This document shows positions 52,525-60,556 of a stretch of 64,000 nt of DNA, in pieces; position 1 is the stretch's first letter, and each line of letters opens with the position of its first letter. Both the position numbers and the translations under genes were made by a program. The stretch covers positions 248,001 to 312,000 of the forward strand of contig NZ_BMSF01000004.1 of NCBI RefSeq assembly GCF_014649015.1. Direction: 5' to 3'. The stretch is from Streptomyces narbonensis (GTDB lineage: Bacteria; Actinomycetota; Actinomycetes; Streptomycetales; Streptomycetaceae). The notes below the pieces were generated by a model. That model was given only the letters and a program-made list of their open reading frames with translations. It did no database searches and was not told the origin of the DNA.

Positions 52525-53796
52525 TTACTCGGCGTTCTCCGCCGTCGTCGCCGCCCGACCGATCGTGCCCAGGACCTCGGAGGGCCGGCCCGAGGGGGTG
52601 ACGGCCTTGCCGATGTTCTGCTTGACGTTCTCGCTGACCGTGGCCCACGAGGTCTTGCCGACGGGCGGGAGCTGGGCGTCCGGGAGGCCCTTGAGGAATT
52701 GGCGGAGGTTGGCGTGCTCGGGGTCGGTCTCCATGATCGTGGAGGCGCTGACGGTGACCGGCAGCAGGTCGTTGTCCCCGGCGAACTTCAGGACGTTCTC
52801 GTCGCTGAAGACGAAGTTCAGGAACTCGCCGATCTCCTTGCGGTGACCGTTCTGCTTGAAGCCCATGATCCAGTCGGCGACGCCCATGGAGGTCTTGGCC
52901 TTGCCGTCGACGCCGGGCAGCGGCACCTGGCCCACCTCGACGCCCTTCTTCTCGGCCTCCTTGACCAGCGAGGGGTGGCCGTTGAGCATGCCGACCTCGC
53001 CGCTCGCGAAGGCGGCGAAGGCGGCCTTGCGGTTGAGCTTCCCGGGGGCGACGGGCCCGGTGAGGCCCTTGCCGACGAGGTTCTTCTTCAGCCAGTCGAA
53101 GGTGCGGACGTTCGCCTCGGAGTCGACGGCGTAGTGGTCGGACGCGTCGGTCCAGCCGCCACCACCGCTGAGGAGCCACATCAGGGCCTCGGCCTGGGCC
53201 TCCTCGGGGCCGAGCGGCAGCGCGAAGGGGGTGGTGACGCCCTTGTCCTTGAGCTTCTCGGCGGCGGCGGCCAGCTCGTCCCAGGTGGTGGGGGCCTCGG
53301 CGCCGGCCTTCTCGAAGAGGGCCTTGTTGTAGAAGAGGGGCCGGGTGGAGGCGACGAACGGCAGGCCGTACTGGGTGCGCTTGGTCTCTCCGGCGGCGGC
53401 GAGCGGCGGGAGGAAGTTGGCCTGGACGGGGATGGAGAGGACCTCGTCGGCGGCGTAGAGCTCGCCGGCGGCCGCGTAGTCGGCGTAGGCGCCGATCTGT
53501 GCGACGTCGGGGGCCTCGTCGGCCTTGACCATCTCGGCGACCTTGCGGTCGACGTCGTCCCAGGACTCGATCTGCACCTCGACCTTCACGCCGGGGTGCT
53601 TCGCCTCGAAGGCGGTGACGAGGTCGGCCCAGTACTTCTTGGTCGTGTCCCCGCCGGTCAGGTCGTAGTCGGCGGCGACCAGCCGGAGGGTCACGTCGCC
53701 GGACTCGCCCCCCAGGACGCCGCATCCGCTGACCGTGGCGGTCAGTCCGAGGGCGGCGGCAGCCGCGGTCAGTCCCAGGAATCGTCGCCGCTGCAC
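52525..53796 (-). CDS. Orphan ABC sugar-binding lipoprotein
   Basis: A 423-residue solute-binding protein (SBP_bac_1 type). The N-terminus QRRRFLGLTAAAAALGL has a Tat-like twin Arg followed by the lipobox VSGC, so it is probably a lipoprotein exported by Tat. The mature part shows LVTAFEAKHPGVKVEVQ, YGLPFVASTRPLFYNKALFEKAG and TTWDELAAAAEKLK. No permease genes are adjacent, so it must share a transporter encoded elsewhere. It is divergent from nagK, and a DasR-type site lies between, which suggests an amino-sugar or chitin-oligomer ligand. The GTG at 53796 is preferred; 53808 is possible. Confidence 0.85.
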   Translation of the reverse strand: MQRRRFLGLTAAAAALGLTATVSGCGVLGGESGDVTLRLVAADYDLTGGDTTKKYWADLVTAFEAKHPGVKVEVQIESWDDVDRKVAEMVKADEAPDVAQIGAYADYAAAGELYAADEVLSIPVQANFLPPLAAAGETKRTQYGLPFVASTRPLFYNKALFEKAGAEAPTTWDELAAAAEKLKDKGVTTPFALPLGPEEAQAEALMWLLSGGGGWTDASDHYAVDSEANVRTFDWLKKNLVGKGLTGPVAPGKLNRKAAFAAFASGEVGMLNGHPSLVKEAEKKGVEVGQVPLPGVDGKAKTSMGVADWIMGFKQNGHRKEIGEFLNFVFSDENVLKFAGDNDLLPVTVSASTIMETDPEHANLRQFLKGLPDAQLPPVGKTSWATVSENVKQNIGKAVTPSGRPSEVLGTIGRAATTAENAE

Positions 53797-53842
53797 GGCC
53801 TCATCCACCCCTTCGCTCGTCGTTGAGCTGCTTGTGCGCGGG

Positions 53843-53892
53843 ATTCGCGCGGGATTTGCTCTGCATTCGCGCGGTTTTCGCACGCTATTCGC
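53843..53892. repeat. Direct repeats at 22-bp spacing upstream of the sugar-binding gene
   Basis: ATTCGCGCGG begins at 53843 and 53865, and ATTCGCAC at 53887, exactly 22 bp apart (two helical turns). They lie 50-95 bp upstream of the lipoprotein start, where an activator or repressor would bind. Confidence 0.6.
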
Positions 53893-53952
53893 ACTGCCGT
53901 GAGCTGCATGTTCGCTCTCCGCAGGCCCGCAAGTCTCTCCCGCGGCCGGGCA

Positions 53953-53968
53953 TGAGGTCTACACCACT
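53953..53968. promoter_or_regulatory. DasR-type operator (dre), site 1
   Basis: TGAGGTCTACACCACT matches 13 of 16 positions of the dre consensus AGTGGTCTAGACCACT. It lies between the sugar-binding lipoprotein and nagK genes, nearer the former. Confidence 0.75.
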
Positions 53969-54050
53969 TGGGTATCACTTCCGCAACACAGCCGGGACCA
54001 TGGACCCATGACGGGTCCCGAATTTGTATCCGTACGCAACAATCCTCGAC

Positions 54051-54066
54051 AGTGGACTAGACCTTT
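54051..54066. promoter_or_regulatory. DasR-type operator (dre), site 2
   Basis: AGTGGACTAGACCTTT matches 13 of 16 positions of the dre consensus and lies 28 bp before the nagK start, in the expected core-promoter position. DasR is the GntR-type GlcNAc repressor of Streptomyces. Confidence 0.75.
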
Positions 54067-54094
54067 TGGGTCCCCGCGCGCCAAACTGTCCCCC

Positions 54095-55045
54095 GTGAGA
54101 CACGTCATCGCCCTGGATGTGGGCGGCACCGGCATGAAGGCCGCCCTCGTCGGGGCGGACGGCACCCTGCTCCACGAGGCCCGCCGCGCCACCGGGCGCG
54201 AGCGCGGCCCCGAAGCGGTGGTCGAGACCATCCTCGGCTTCGCGGAGGACCTCCGAGCCCTCGGCCAGGAGCGGTACGGCGAGCCCGCCGCGGCCGCCGG
54301 AGTCGCCGTCCCCGGCATCGTCGACGCCGAGAACGGCATCGCCGTCTACGCCGCCAACCTCGGCTGGCGCGACGTTCCCATGCGCGAACTCCTCAGCGAG
54401 CGGCTCGACGGCATCCCCGTCGCCCTCGGACACGACGTCCGCACCGGCGGCCTCGCCGAAGGCCGGATCGGCGCGGGCCACGGCGCCGACCGCTTCCTGT
54501 TCGTCCCCCTCGGCACCGGCATCGCCGGCGCCATCGGCATCGGCGACCGCATCGAGGCCGGCGCCCACGGCTACGCCGGCGAGATCGGCCACATCGTCGT
54601 CCGCCCCGGCGGCACCGACTGCGGCTGCGGCCAGCGCGGCTGCCTGGAGCGGTACGCCTCCGCCTCCGCCGTCTCCCAGGCCTGGGCCGAGGCGAGCGGC
54701 GACCCCAAGGCCGACGCCGCCGACTGCGCCAAGGCCGTCGAGTCCGGCGACGCCACCGCCGTACGGATCTGGCAGGAGGCCGTCGACGCCCTCGCCGACG
54801 GCCTCGTCACCGCGCTCACCCTGCTGGACCCGCGCACACTGATCATCGGTGGCGGACTGGCCGAGGCCGGGGAAACCTTGTTCACACCACTTCGGGCCGC
54901 GGTGGAGGAGCGAGTCACGTTCCAGAAGCTGCCCGCCATCGTCCCGGCGGCCCTCGGGGACACCGCCGGATGCCTGGGCGCGGGCCTCCTCGCCTGGGAC
55001 CTGCTCGCCGACCAGCACCCCACCGACTCGGAGGTTTCCGCCTGA
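54095..55045 (+). CDS. nagK: ROK-family N-acetylglucosamine kinase
   Basis: A 316-residue ROK kinase: ATP loop VIALDVGGTGMKAAL at the N-terminus, GVAVPGIVD, GHDVRTGGLAEGRIG with the catalytic Asp, GEIGHIVV with the metal-binding His, and the ROK zinc cluster DCGCGQRGCLE. It is translationally linked to nagA (TGATG overlap), so the substrate is most likely GlcNAc, giving GlcNAc 6-phosphate. I chose the GTG at 54095; the longer frame from 54008 would include the dre site. There is no strong ribosome binding site, so the mRNA may be nearly leaderless. Confidence 0.9.
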   Translation: MRHVIALDVGGTGMKAALVGADGTLLHEARRATGRERGPEAVVETILGFAEDLRALGQERYGEPAAAAGVAVPGIVDAENGIAVYAANLGWRDVPMRELLSERLDGIPVALGHDVRTGGLAEGRIGAGHGADRFLFVPLGTGIAGAIGIGDRIEAGAHGYAGEIGHIVVRPGGTDCGCGQRGCLERYASASAVSQAWAEASGDPKADAADCAKAVESGDATAVRIWQEAVDALADGLVTALTLLDPRTLIIGGGLAEAGETLFTPLRAAVEERVTFQKLPAIVPAALGDTAGCLGAGLLAWDLLADQHPTDSEVSA

Positions 55046-56199
55046 TGGCCGATCACCAGGTTCTCGCCGGCGCACACGTCGTGCTGCCCACCGGAATCGT
55101 CGAGAACGGACGCGTGATCGTCGACGGCGGACGCATCACCGGCAGTGCCCCCGAGGGCGCCCCGGCCATCGACCTGACCGGCCACTGGCTCGTCCCCGGC
55201 TTCGTCGACATGCACAACCACGGCGGCGGCGGCGCGTCCTTCACCTCCGGCACCGTCGACGACGTCCTCACCGGCGTCCGGACCCACCGCCTGCACGGCA
55301 CCACCACCGTCGTCGCCTCCTTCGTCACCGGCGAGATGGACTTCCTCACCCAGCGGGCCGGCCTGCTCTCCGAGCTCGCCGAGCAGGGCGAGATCGCCGG
55401 CCTCCACTTCGAGGGCCCCTTCATCTCCCCCTGCCGCAAAGGCGCCCACGACGAGACGCTGCTCCGCGACCCCGACCCGGCCGAGGTCCGCAAGCTGATC
55501 GACGCCGGCCGCGGCCAGGCCAAGATGGTCACCCTCGCCACCGAGCTGCCCGGCGGCATCGACTCCGTACGCCTCCTCGCCGAGCACGGCGTGATCGCCG
55601 CGATCGGCCACACCGACGCGACGTACGAGCAGACCGCCGCCGCGATCGACGCGGGCGCCACCGTCGCCACGCACCTCTACAACGCGATGCCCGCCCTCGG
55701 CCACCGCACGCCCGGCCCGATCGCCGCGCTCCTGGAGGACGAGCGGATCACCGTCGAGCTCATCAACGACGGCACCCACCTCCACCCCGCCGCCCTGGAG
55801 CTCGCCTTCCACCACGCGGGCCCCGAGCGGGTCGCCTTCATCACCGACGCCATGGACGCGGCGGGCTTCGGCGACGGCCGCTACATGCTCGGCCCGCTGG
55901 AGGTCGAGGTGAAGGACAGCGTCGCCCGGCTCGTCGAAGGCGGCTCCATCGCCGGCTCGACCCTCACTCTGGACCGCGCCTTCCAGCGCGCCGCCACCAT
56001 CGACGGCCTCCCCGTCGAGTCGGTCGTCCAGGCCATCTCCGCCAACCCCGCCCGCCTCCTCGGCGTCTACGACCGGGTCGGCTCCCTGGAGCCCGGCAAG
56101 GACGCCGACATCGTCGTCCTCGACGCCGAGTTCAACCTCAAGGGCGTCATGCGCAAGGGCGAGTGGATCGTCGACCCGACGGCCGCCACGGCGGTCTGA
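55045..56199 (+). CDS. nagA: N-acetylglucosamine-6-phosphate deacetylase
   Basis: Removes acetate from GlcNAc 6-phosphate to give glucosamine 6-phosphate. The 384-residue amidohydrolase has VPGFVDMHNHGGGGASF, LHFEGPFISPCRKGAH (metal-binding Glu), AIGHTDATY and ATHLYNAMP (His ligands), and FITDAMDAAG (catalytic Asp). Its ATG overlaps the nagK stop by one base, with GGAGG 10 bases upstream inside nagK. It should receive substrate from NagK, from the PTS and from MurQ. Confidence 0.95.
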   Translation: MADHQVLAGAHVVLPTGIVENGRVIVDGGRITGSAPEGAPAIDLTGHWLVPGFVDMHNHGGGGASFTSGTVDDVLTGVRTHRLHGTTTVVASFVTGEMDFLTQRAGLLSELAEQGEIAGLHFEGPFISPCRKGAHDETLLRDPDPAEVRKLIDAGRGQAKMVTLATELPGGIDSVRLLAEHGVIAAIGHTDATYEQTAAAIDAGATVATHLYNAMPALGHRTPGPIAALLEDERITVELINDGTHLHPAALELAFHHAGPERVAFITDAMDAAGFGDGRYMLGPLEVEVKDSVARLVEGGSIAGSTLTLDRAFQRAATIDGLPVESVVQAISANPARLLGVYDRVGSLEPGKDADIVVLDAEFNLKGVMRKGEWIVDPTAATAV

Positions 56200-56226
56200 T
56201 CAGGGGTCATACGGCGTCAAACGGAA

Positions 56227-56258
56227 GGGCGGTCGGCCGGAGCTCTGGGCCAACCGCC
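56227..56258 (+). terminator. Terminator after nagA
   Basis: GGGCGGTcGGCC and GGCCaACCGCC form a stem with one mismatch around GGAGCTCTG, 28 bp after the nagA stop; outer GGAA/TTCC can extend it. Confidence 0.7.
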
Positions 56259-56285
56259 GTTCCTTTGGCATGATCGGTGCCCGTC

Positions 56286-56299
56286 GGAACGCGCGTTCC
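56286..56299. promoter_or_regulatory. Perfect 14-bp palindrome with GAAC-N4-GTTC core
   Basis: GGAACGCGCGTTCC lies 33 bp before the sugar-kinase GTG. The core equals the actinobacterial LexA (SOS) box core GAAC-N4-GTTC, but the flanking bases differ from CGAAC...GTTCG. Confidence 0.4.
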
Positions 56300-56332
56300 A
56301 CAGGACTTCCCACCGAGTACGGGGGTGCAAAG

Positions 56333-57253
56333 GTGATTCTCACGGTCACCCTCAACACGGCGCTGGACCTGACCTACCGGGTCCCGGCCCTCACCCCGCA
56401 CGCCACCCACCGCGTCACCCAGGTCATCGAACGCCCCGGCGGCAAGGGCCTCAACGTCGCCCGTGTGCTCGCCGCGCTCGGCCACGAGACCGTCGTCACC
56501 GGCTTCGCGGGCGGCGCCACCGGCGCCATGCTGCGGGACCTCCTCGCCGCGACCCCGGTCCGCGACGAGCTGGTGGAGACCGCGGGCCCCACCCGCCGCA
56601 CGGTCGCCGTCGTCGACACCGCGACCGGCGACACCACCCAGCTCAACGAACCCGGGCCCGCCATCACTCCCGCCGAGTGGGCCGGCTTCCGCACCCGCTT
56701 CACCGAACTCCTCGACGGGGCCCGGGCGGTGGCCCTCTGCGGCAGCCTCCCACCGGGCATCCACGTCGGCGCGTACGCGGAACTCGTCCGCCTCGCCCGT
56801 ACGGCCGGAGTCCCCGTCCTCCTCGACACCAGCGGCGAACCCCTCCGCCGGGGCATCGCCGCCCGCCCGGACCTGGTCAAGCCGAACGCCGACGAGCTCG
56901 CCCAGCTCACCGGCTCCCGCGAACCCCACCGGGCCACCCGCGACGCGCGCCGCCGGGGCGCCCACGCGGTGGTCTCGTCCCTCGGCCCCGAGGGCCTGCT
57001 CGCCGCCACCCCGGAAGGCCTCTGGCGCGCGGCCCCGCCCACGGCCGTCAAGGGCAACCCGACGGGCGCGGGCGACTCGGCCGTCGCCGGCCTGCTCTCG
57101 GGCCTGGTGGACGAAGCCCCCTGGCCCGAACGCCTCACCCGCGCGGTCGCCCTCTCGGCGGCGACGGTCCTCTCCCCGGTGGCCGGGGAGTACGACCCGT
57201 CGGCCTACGAGGAGCTGCTGCCCCGCGTGAAGGTGATCGAGGAGACCGCCTGA
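56333..57253 (+). CDS. 1-phosphofructokinase-type PfkB hexose kinase
   Basis: A 306-residue PfkB kinase of the FruK/LacC/PfkB-2 group: VILTVTLNTALDLTYRVP, the substrate loop RPGGKGLNVARVLAALG, LCGSLPPGIH, KPNADELAQLTG and the catalytic GNPTGAGDSAVAGLL. The substrate could be fructose 1-phosphate, tagatose 6-phosphate or another hexose phosphate. The neighbouring nag genes suggest an amino-sugar or hexose route but a terminator separates them. The start is a GTG with GGGGG about 8 bases upstream. It converges with the next gene, 4 bp apart. Confidence 0.85.
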   Translation: MILTVTLNTALDLTYRVPALTPHATHRVTQVIERPGGKGLNVARVLAALGHETVVTGFAGGATGAMLRDLLAATPVRDELVETAGPTRRTVAVVDTATGDTTQLNEPGPAITPAEWAGFRTRFTELLDGARAVALCGSLPPGIHVGAYAELVRLARTAGVPVLLDTSGEPLRRGIAARPDLVKPNADELAQLTGSREPHRATRDARRRGAHAVVSSLGPEGLLAATPEGLWRAAPPTAVKGNPTGAGDSAVAGLLSGLVDEAPWPERLTRAVALSAATVLSPVAGEYDPSAYEELLPRVKVIEETA

Positions 57254-57257
57254 GGGG

Positions 57258-58220
57258 TCAGTTCGGTCCGCCCGGCGTGACTTCCAGCCAGTCGAGCAGC
57301 ACGTTGCACTGGTTGCCCGTCTCGCACGAGATCTTGATCTCGTTGTCGCCCTTCTGGAGGGTGACCGGCGCCCAGGTGGTCTGCCAGTTCTTCTCCAGGT
57401 TCGGATCCGTGGAGTGGACGAAGTTCTTCAGGCCGAGCGGCGAGGAGTTCGCCTTGCCGTTGACCGTCAGGGTGGCGTTGGCGTCGACCGCCGGAATGGC
57501 GTAGCGCACGGTCAGGCGGTACTCGCCCTCCGTGGGCATGTTCGCCTTCCACGTCACCGAGGCGCCGACCTGGTTGAAGCCCGAGACATAGGTGCCGTCG
57601 ACGCCCTCGGCGCCCTTGACGGTCTTCTCCGTGCCGGCCGAGCCGCCCAGCTTCAGCGTCGCCGCGTCCTGCTTCGGGAGTTCGGCCGGGGTCGGCTCCG
57701 TGCTCGGGTCGGTGCTGGGTTCCTCGGAGGACTGGGAGGGCGCGGTCGACGGCGTGCCGCTGCCGCCGGCCTGGTTGCCCTTGTCGTCCTTGTCGCCCGA
57801 GTTGCTGATCACCGCGGCGGCGATGCCGACGACGACGACCGCGACGACCGCGATCGCGCCGATCAGGATGCCCCGGGTGTTGGGACCGCGACCGCGCGGG
57901 GGCTGCGGCGGGACCTGCCGGGTGGGCGGGCCGCCGTACGTCTCGGGGGCGGCGTACTGCGCGTGCGGCTGGCCGTACGGGGCCTGCTGCTGCGGCGGCA
58001 CGTAGGGCTGCTGCTGCGGCTGGCCGTACTGGCGCTCGCCGACCGTCCTGACCTGGTTGTACGAGGTCCGGGGCACACCGGGCTGAGCGGGGGCGGGGCC
58101 GGGGTAGCCGTAGCCACCGCCCTGCGGTGCCCGGGCGCCCGCTGCCTGTCCGTCCTCGTACAGGTAGCCGAACGGATCGTCGTCCTCGGGCTTGTTCCCG
58201 CCGTCGTTACCGGCAGCCAT
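57258..58220 (-). CDS. Membrane-anchored CBM35/CBM6-like protein
   Basis: A 320-residue protein: cytoplasmic Pro/Gln/Gly/Tyr-rich N-terminus (about 1-110), one membrane helix (GILIGAIAVVAVVVVGIAAA, about 118-137), a Ser/Thr/Pro linker (about 145-180) and a C-terminal beta-sandwich (about 190-320; WKANMPTEGEYRLTVRYA, NEIKISCETGNQCNVLLDWLEV) like carbohydrate-binding module 35 or 6. The two cysteines near the end may form a disulphide. It may bind cell-wall or chitin sugars outside the cell. I chose the ATG at 58220, nine bases after GGAGAGG; two further in-frame ATGs lie upstream. Confidence 0.8.
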   Translation of the reverse strand: MAAGNDGGNKPEDDDPFGYLYEDGQAAGARAPQGGGYGYPGPAPAQPGVPRTSYNQVRTVGERQYGQPQQQPYVPPQQQAPYGQPHAQYAAPETYGGPPTRQVPPQPPRGRGPNTRGILIGAIAVVAVVVVGIAAAVISNSGDKDDKGNQAGGSGTPSTAPSQSSEEPSTDPSTEPTPAELPKQDAATLKLGGSAGTEKTVKGAEGVDGTYVSGFNQVGASVTWKANMPTEGEYRLTVRYAIPAVDANATLTVNGKANSSPLGLKNFVHSTDPNLEKNWQTTWAPVTLQKGDNEIKISCETGNQCNVLLDWLEVTPGGPN

Positions 58221-58327
58221 CCGGGCCATCCTCTCCATGCTCGCCAGCCGTCGCCGACCGGCCGAGCCTACCCCGAACGGACCAGCGCACGGTGCGGGGC
58301 TTGACAGACGGACGGGTGGCGGTGGTC

Positions 58328-60106
58328 TCAGCCGGCCCGGCGGTGGACCTTGGCGCGGGAGCGCTTCTCGATGTACATCCGCTGGTCGGCGGAGTTCAGG
58401 ACCTCTTCGACGGTCATCCCGCACTCGGCCCAGCCGATGCCGAAACTCGCCCCGACACGGACCGCCCGACCGTCCACCCGGATCGGCGGAATGATCGCGT
58501 TCCGCAGGCGCACGGCCAGGTCGGCGGCGTCGGCCGCGCCGAGGCCGTCGGCGAGGACGACGAACTCGTCACCGCCGAGCCGGGCGACGGTGTCCCCGTC
58601 GCGGACGCCGGTGGTGAGCCGGCGGGCGACCTCGATGAGGACGGCGTCGCCGGTGTGGTGCCCGAAGCGGTCGTTGATCGACTTGAAGCCGTCGAGGTCG
58701 CAGAAGAGGACGGCGAGCCCCTTCGTACCGTCGTCGACCTCGCCGCTGGACGGGGCGACGATGTGGACGTGGTGGTCGTAGGGCCCGGCGCCGTTCGCCG
58801 GCTCGAAACCGAAGCCGTGCTCGTGCTCGTACGGCGACTCGTAGCCGGAGTCGTGCCCGGAGTCGTGGCCGGAGTCGTGGCCGGGGCCGTGGCCCGGTTC
58901 GTAGCCGGACTCGTAGCCGGCACCGGGGCCGTAGCCTCCGTCCCTGGCTGAGTCGTAGCCGCCGTCGTGCCCGCCGCTCTCGTACCCGGCGTACACGGTG
59001 GCGGTGGCGGTGCCCACCTGTGCGGGGCGCTCGCAGAGGCGGGCCGAGAGACGGGAGCGCAGCTCGGCGCTGTTGGGGAGTCCGGTGAGCGCGTCGTGCG
59101 AGGCGCGGTGGGCGAGCTGGAGCTCGTGGCGCTTGCGCTCCTCGATGTCCTCGACGTGGGTGAGGAGGAAGCGGGGGCCGTCGGCGGTGTCGGCGACGAC
59201 CGAGTTGCGCAGGGACACCCAGACGTAGGTGCCGTCGCGCCGCCCCAGGCGCAGCTCGGCGCGGCCGCCCTCGGCGGAGGTCCGGAGCAGGGTGCCTATG
59301 TCCTCGGGGTGGACGAGGTCGGCGAAGGAGTAGCGCCGCATGACGGAGGCGGGCCGGCCGAGGAGCCGGCACAGGGCGTCGTTGGTGCGGAGGAGCCGGC
59401 CGTGCTGGTCGCCGCCCATCTCGGCGATGGCCATGCCGGAGGGGGCGTACTCGAAGGCCTGCCGGAAGGACTCCTCGCTGGCGCGCAGGGCCTGCTGCTC
59501 GCGCTCCAGCCGGACGAGGGCCCGCTGCATGTTGGAGCGGAGGCGGGCGTTGCTGATCGCGATGGCCGACTGCGAGGCGTACATCTGGAGCGCCTCCTGG
59601 CCCCAGGGGCCGGGGTGCCGGCCGTTGCGCGGGCGGTCAACGGATATGACGCCGAGGAGCTCACGGCCGGAGCCGGAGGCGTACATGGGGGCGTAGAGGC
59701 GGTCGTGGGGGTGCCACTCGTCCTCGAAGCGGGGCGCGGGGCCGTCGGTGTGCCACTGCGGGACGTCGTCGTCCATCAGCACCCAGCCCTCGGTGTGCGG
59801 GATGAAACGGAGGTCGCCCCAGGTGGAGCCCATGGAGAGACGGCGGTCCCAGGAGGCGCGGGAGCCGACTCGGCCGGTGATCAGGGCCTCGGCGGCGGTG
59901 CTTCCGGCGAAGGCGGCGACGACGAGGTCACCATCGGGGCGTACGAGGTTGACGCAGGCCAGCTCGTAGTTGAGACCGGCGACGACACCGTCGGCGACGG
60001 TCTGCAGAGTGTCCGCCAGGCTGCGTGCAGTGTTGAGGTCCGCCACGACCTGATGCAGCTGCCGCAGGGTCGAGAGACGGACGTACGGCTCCGACTCGGT
60101 CTCCAT
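58328..60106 (-). CDS. cdgB: GAF-PAS-GGDEF diguanylate cyclase (CdgB-like) with insertion
   Basis: A 592-residue protein: GAF domain (about 20-190), PAS domain (about 215-335; EESFRQAFEYAPSGMAI, LLTHVEDIEERKR) and GGDEF domain (about 340-590). The active site GGDEF is at 511-515 and the inhibitory RxxD site (RDGD, 502-505) is five residues before it, so it should make cyclic di-GMP with product inhibition. Between helix 1 (DALTGLPNSAEL) and strand GLAVLFCDLDGF there is a 90-residue Gly/His/Asp/Tyr/Ser-rich insertion (about 369-462) not normal for GGDEF folds. Domain order and neighbours match S. coelicolor CdgB from memory. A Crp-type site lies upstream. Confidence 0.88.
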   Translation of the reverse strand: METESEPYVRLSTLRQLHQVVADLNTARSLADTLQTVADGVVAGLNYELACVNLVRPDGDLVVAAFAGSTAAEALITGRVGSRASWDRRLSMGSTWGDLRFIPHTEGWVLMDDDVPQWHTDGPAPRFEDEWHPHDRLYAPMYASGSGRELLGVISVDRPRNGRHPGPWGQEALQMYASQSAIAISNARLRSNMQRALVRLEREQQALRASEESFRQAFEYAPSGMAIAEMGGDQHGRLLRTNDALCRLLGRPASVMRRYSFADLVHPEDIGTLLRTSAEGGRAELRLGRRDGTYVWVSLRNSVVADTADGPRFLLTHVEDIEERKRHELQLAHRASHDALTGLPNSAELRSRLSARLCERPAQVGTATATVYAGYESGGHDGGYDSARDGGYGPGAGYESGYEPGHGPGHDSGHDSGHDSGYESPYEHEHGFGFEPANGAGPYDHHVHIVAPSSGEVDDGTKGLAVLFCDLDGFKSINDRFGHHTGDAVLIEVARRLTTGVRDGDTVARLGGDEFVVLADGLGAADAADLAVRLRNAIIPPIRVDGRAVRVGASFGIGWAECGMTVEEVLNSADQRMYIEKRSRAKVHRRAG

Positions 60107-60231
60107 CGCTCGCTCTCCCCGAGACCTCGACAGCAACTCCAGGGTTCTCATCGGCTTCGTGTTGCACTGTCCTTGCCACTGAATCACAGCGAGCTGCGCA
60201 CCCGGTACACAGGGTCAGCAAATACTGCCGT

Positions 60232-60249
60232 CTGTGACTCAAGTCACAG
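60232..60249. promoter_or_regulatory. Crp-type palindrome upstream of the diguanylate cyclase
   Basis: CTGTGACTCAAGTCACAG is a perfect 18-bp palindrome containing TGTGA-N6-TCACA, the classical CRP site, and GTG-N6-GNCAC, the form described for Streptomyces Crp. It lies 126 bp before the cyclase start codon. Confidence 0.6.
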
Positions 60250-60318
60250 CAGGTCATGGCGGGTCGTGCACAACCTCTCGGGGTGGTCCGGTCCTAGTGG
60301 GTTTCCGGCCACGCGATC

Positions 60319-60475
60319 GGCGGGTCGGCGGGTCCGCGAGTCGGCGGGTCCGCGAGTCGGCGGGTCCGCGAGTCGGCGGGTCCGCGAGTCGGCGGGTCCG
60401 CGAGTCGGCGGGTCCGCGAGTCGGCGGGTCCGCGAGTCGGCGGGTCCGCGAGTCGGCGGGTCGGCGAGTCGGCCA
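60319..60475. repeat. 16-bp tandem repeat array, 8 exact copies
   Basis: The unit CGGCGGGTCCGCGAGT is repeated eight times without interruption, flanked by variants ending in CGGCGGGT and CGGCGAGT. It fills much of the 450-bp gap between the divergent cyclase and flavin-reductase genes. The gap otherwise holds the Crp-type site and no gene. Confidence 0.95.
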
Positions 60476-60556
60476 GGGGTCCTAGGACCCCCGGGGGTGG
60501 CCGGCTGGTCCCCCGGCCCGATGCGGGCCCGCGCGGGGCCGGTCTAGCGTGCGGGT

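Noticed and set aside
60232-60249. BldD operator upstream of the diguanylate cyclase
   Set aside because: The palindrome has four bases between TNAC and GTNA instead of the five in the BldD consensus; it fits Crp much better.
60319-60475. CRISPR array
   Set aside because: The 16-bp units are contiguous with no spacers and no cas genes are present.
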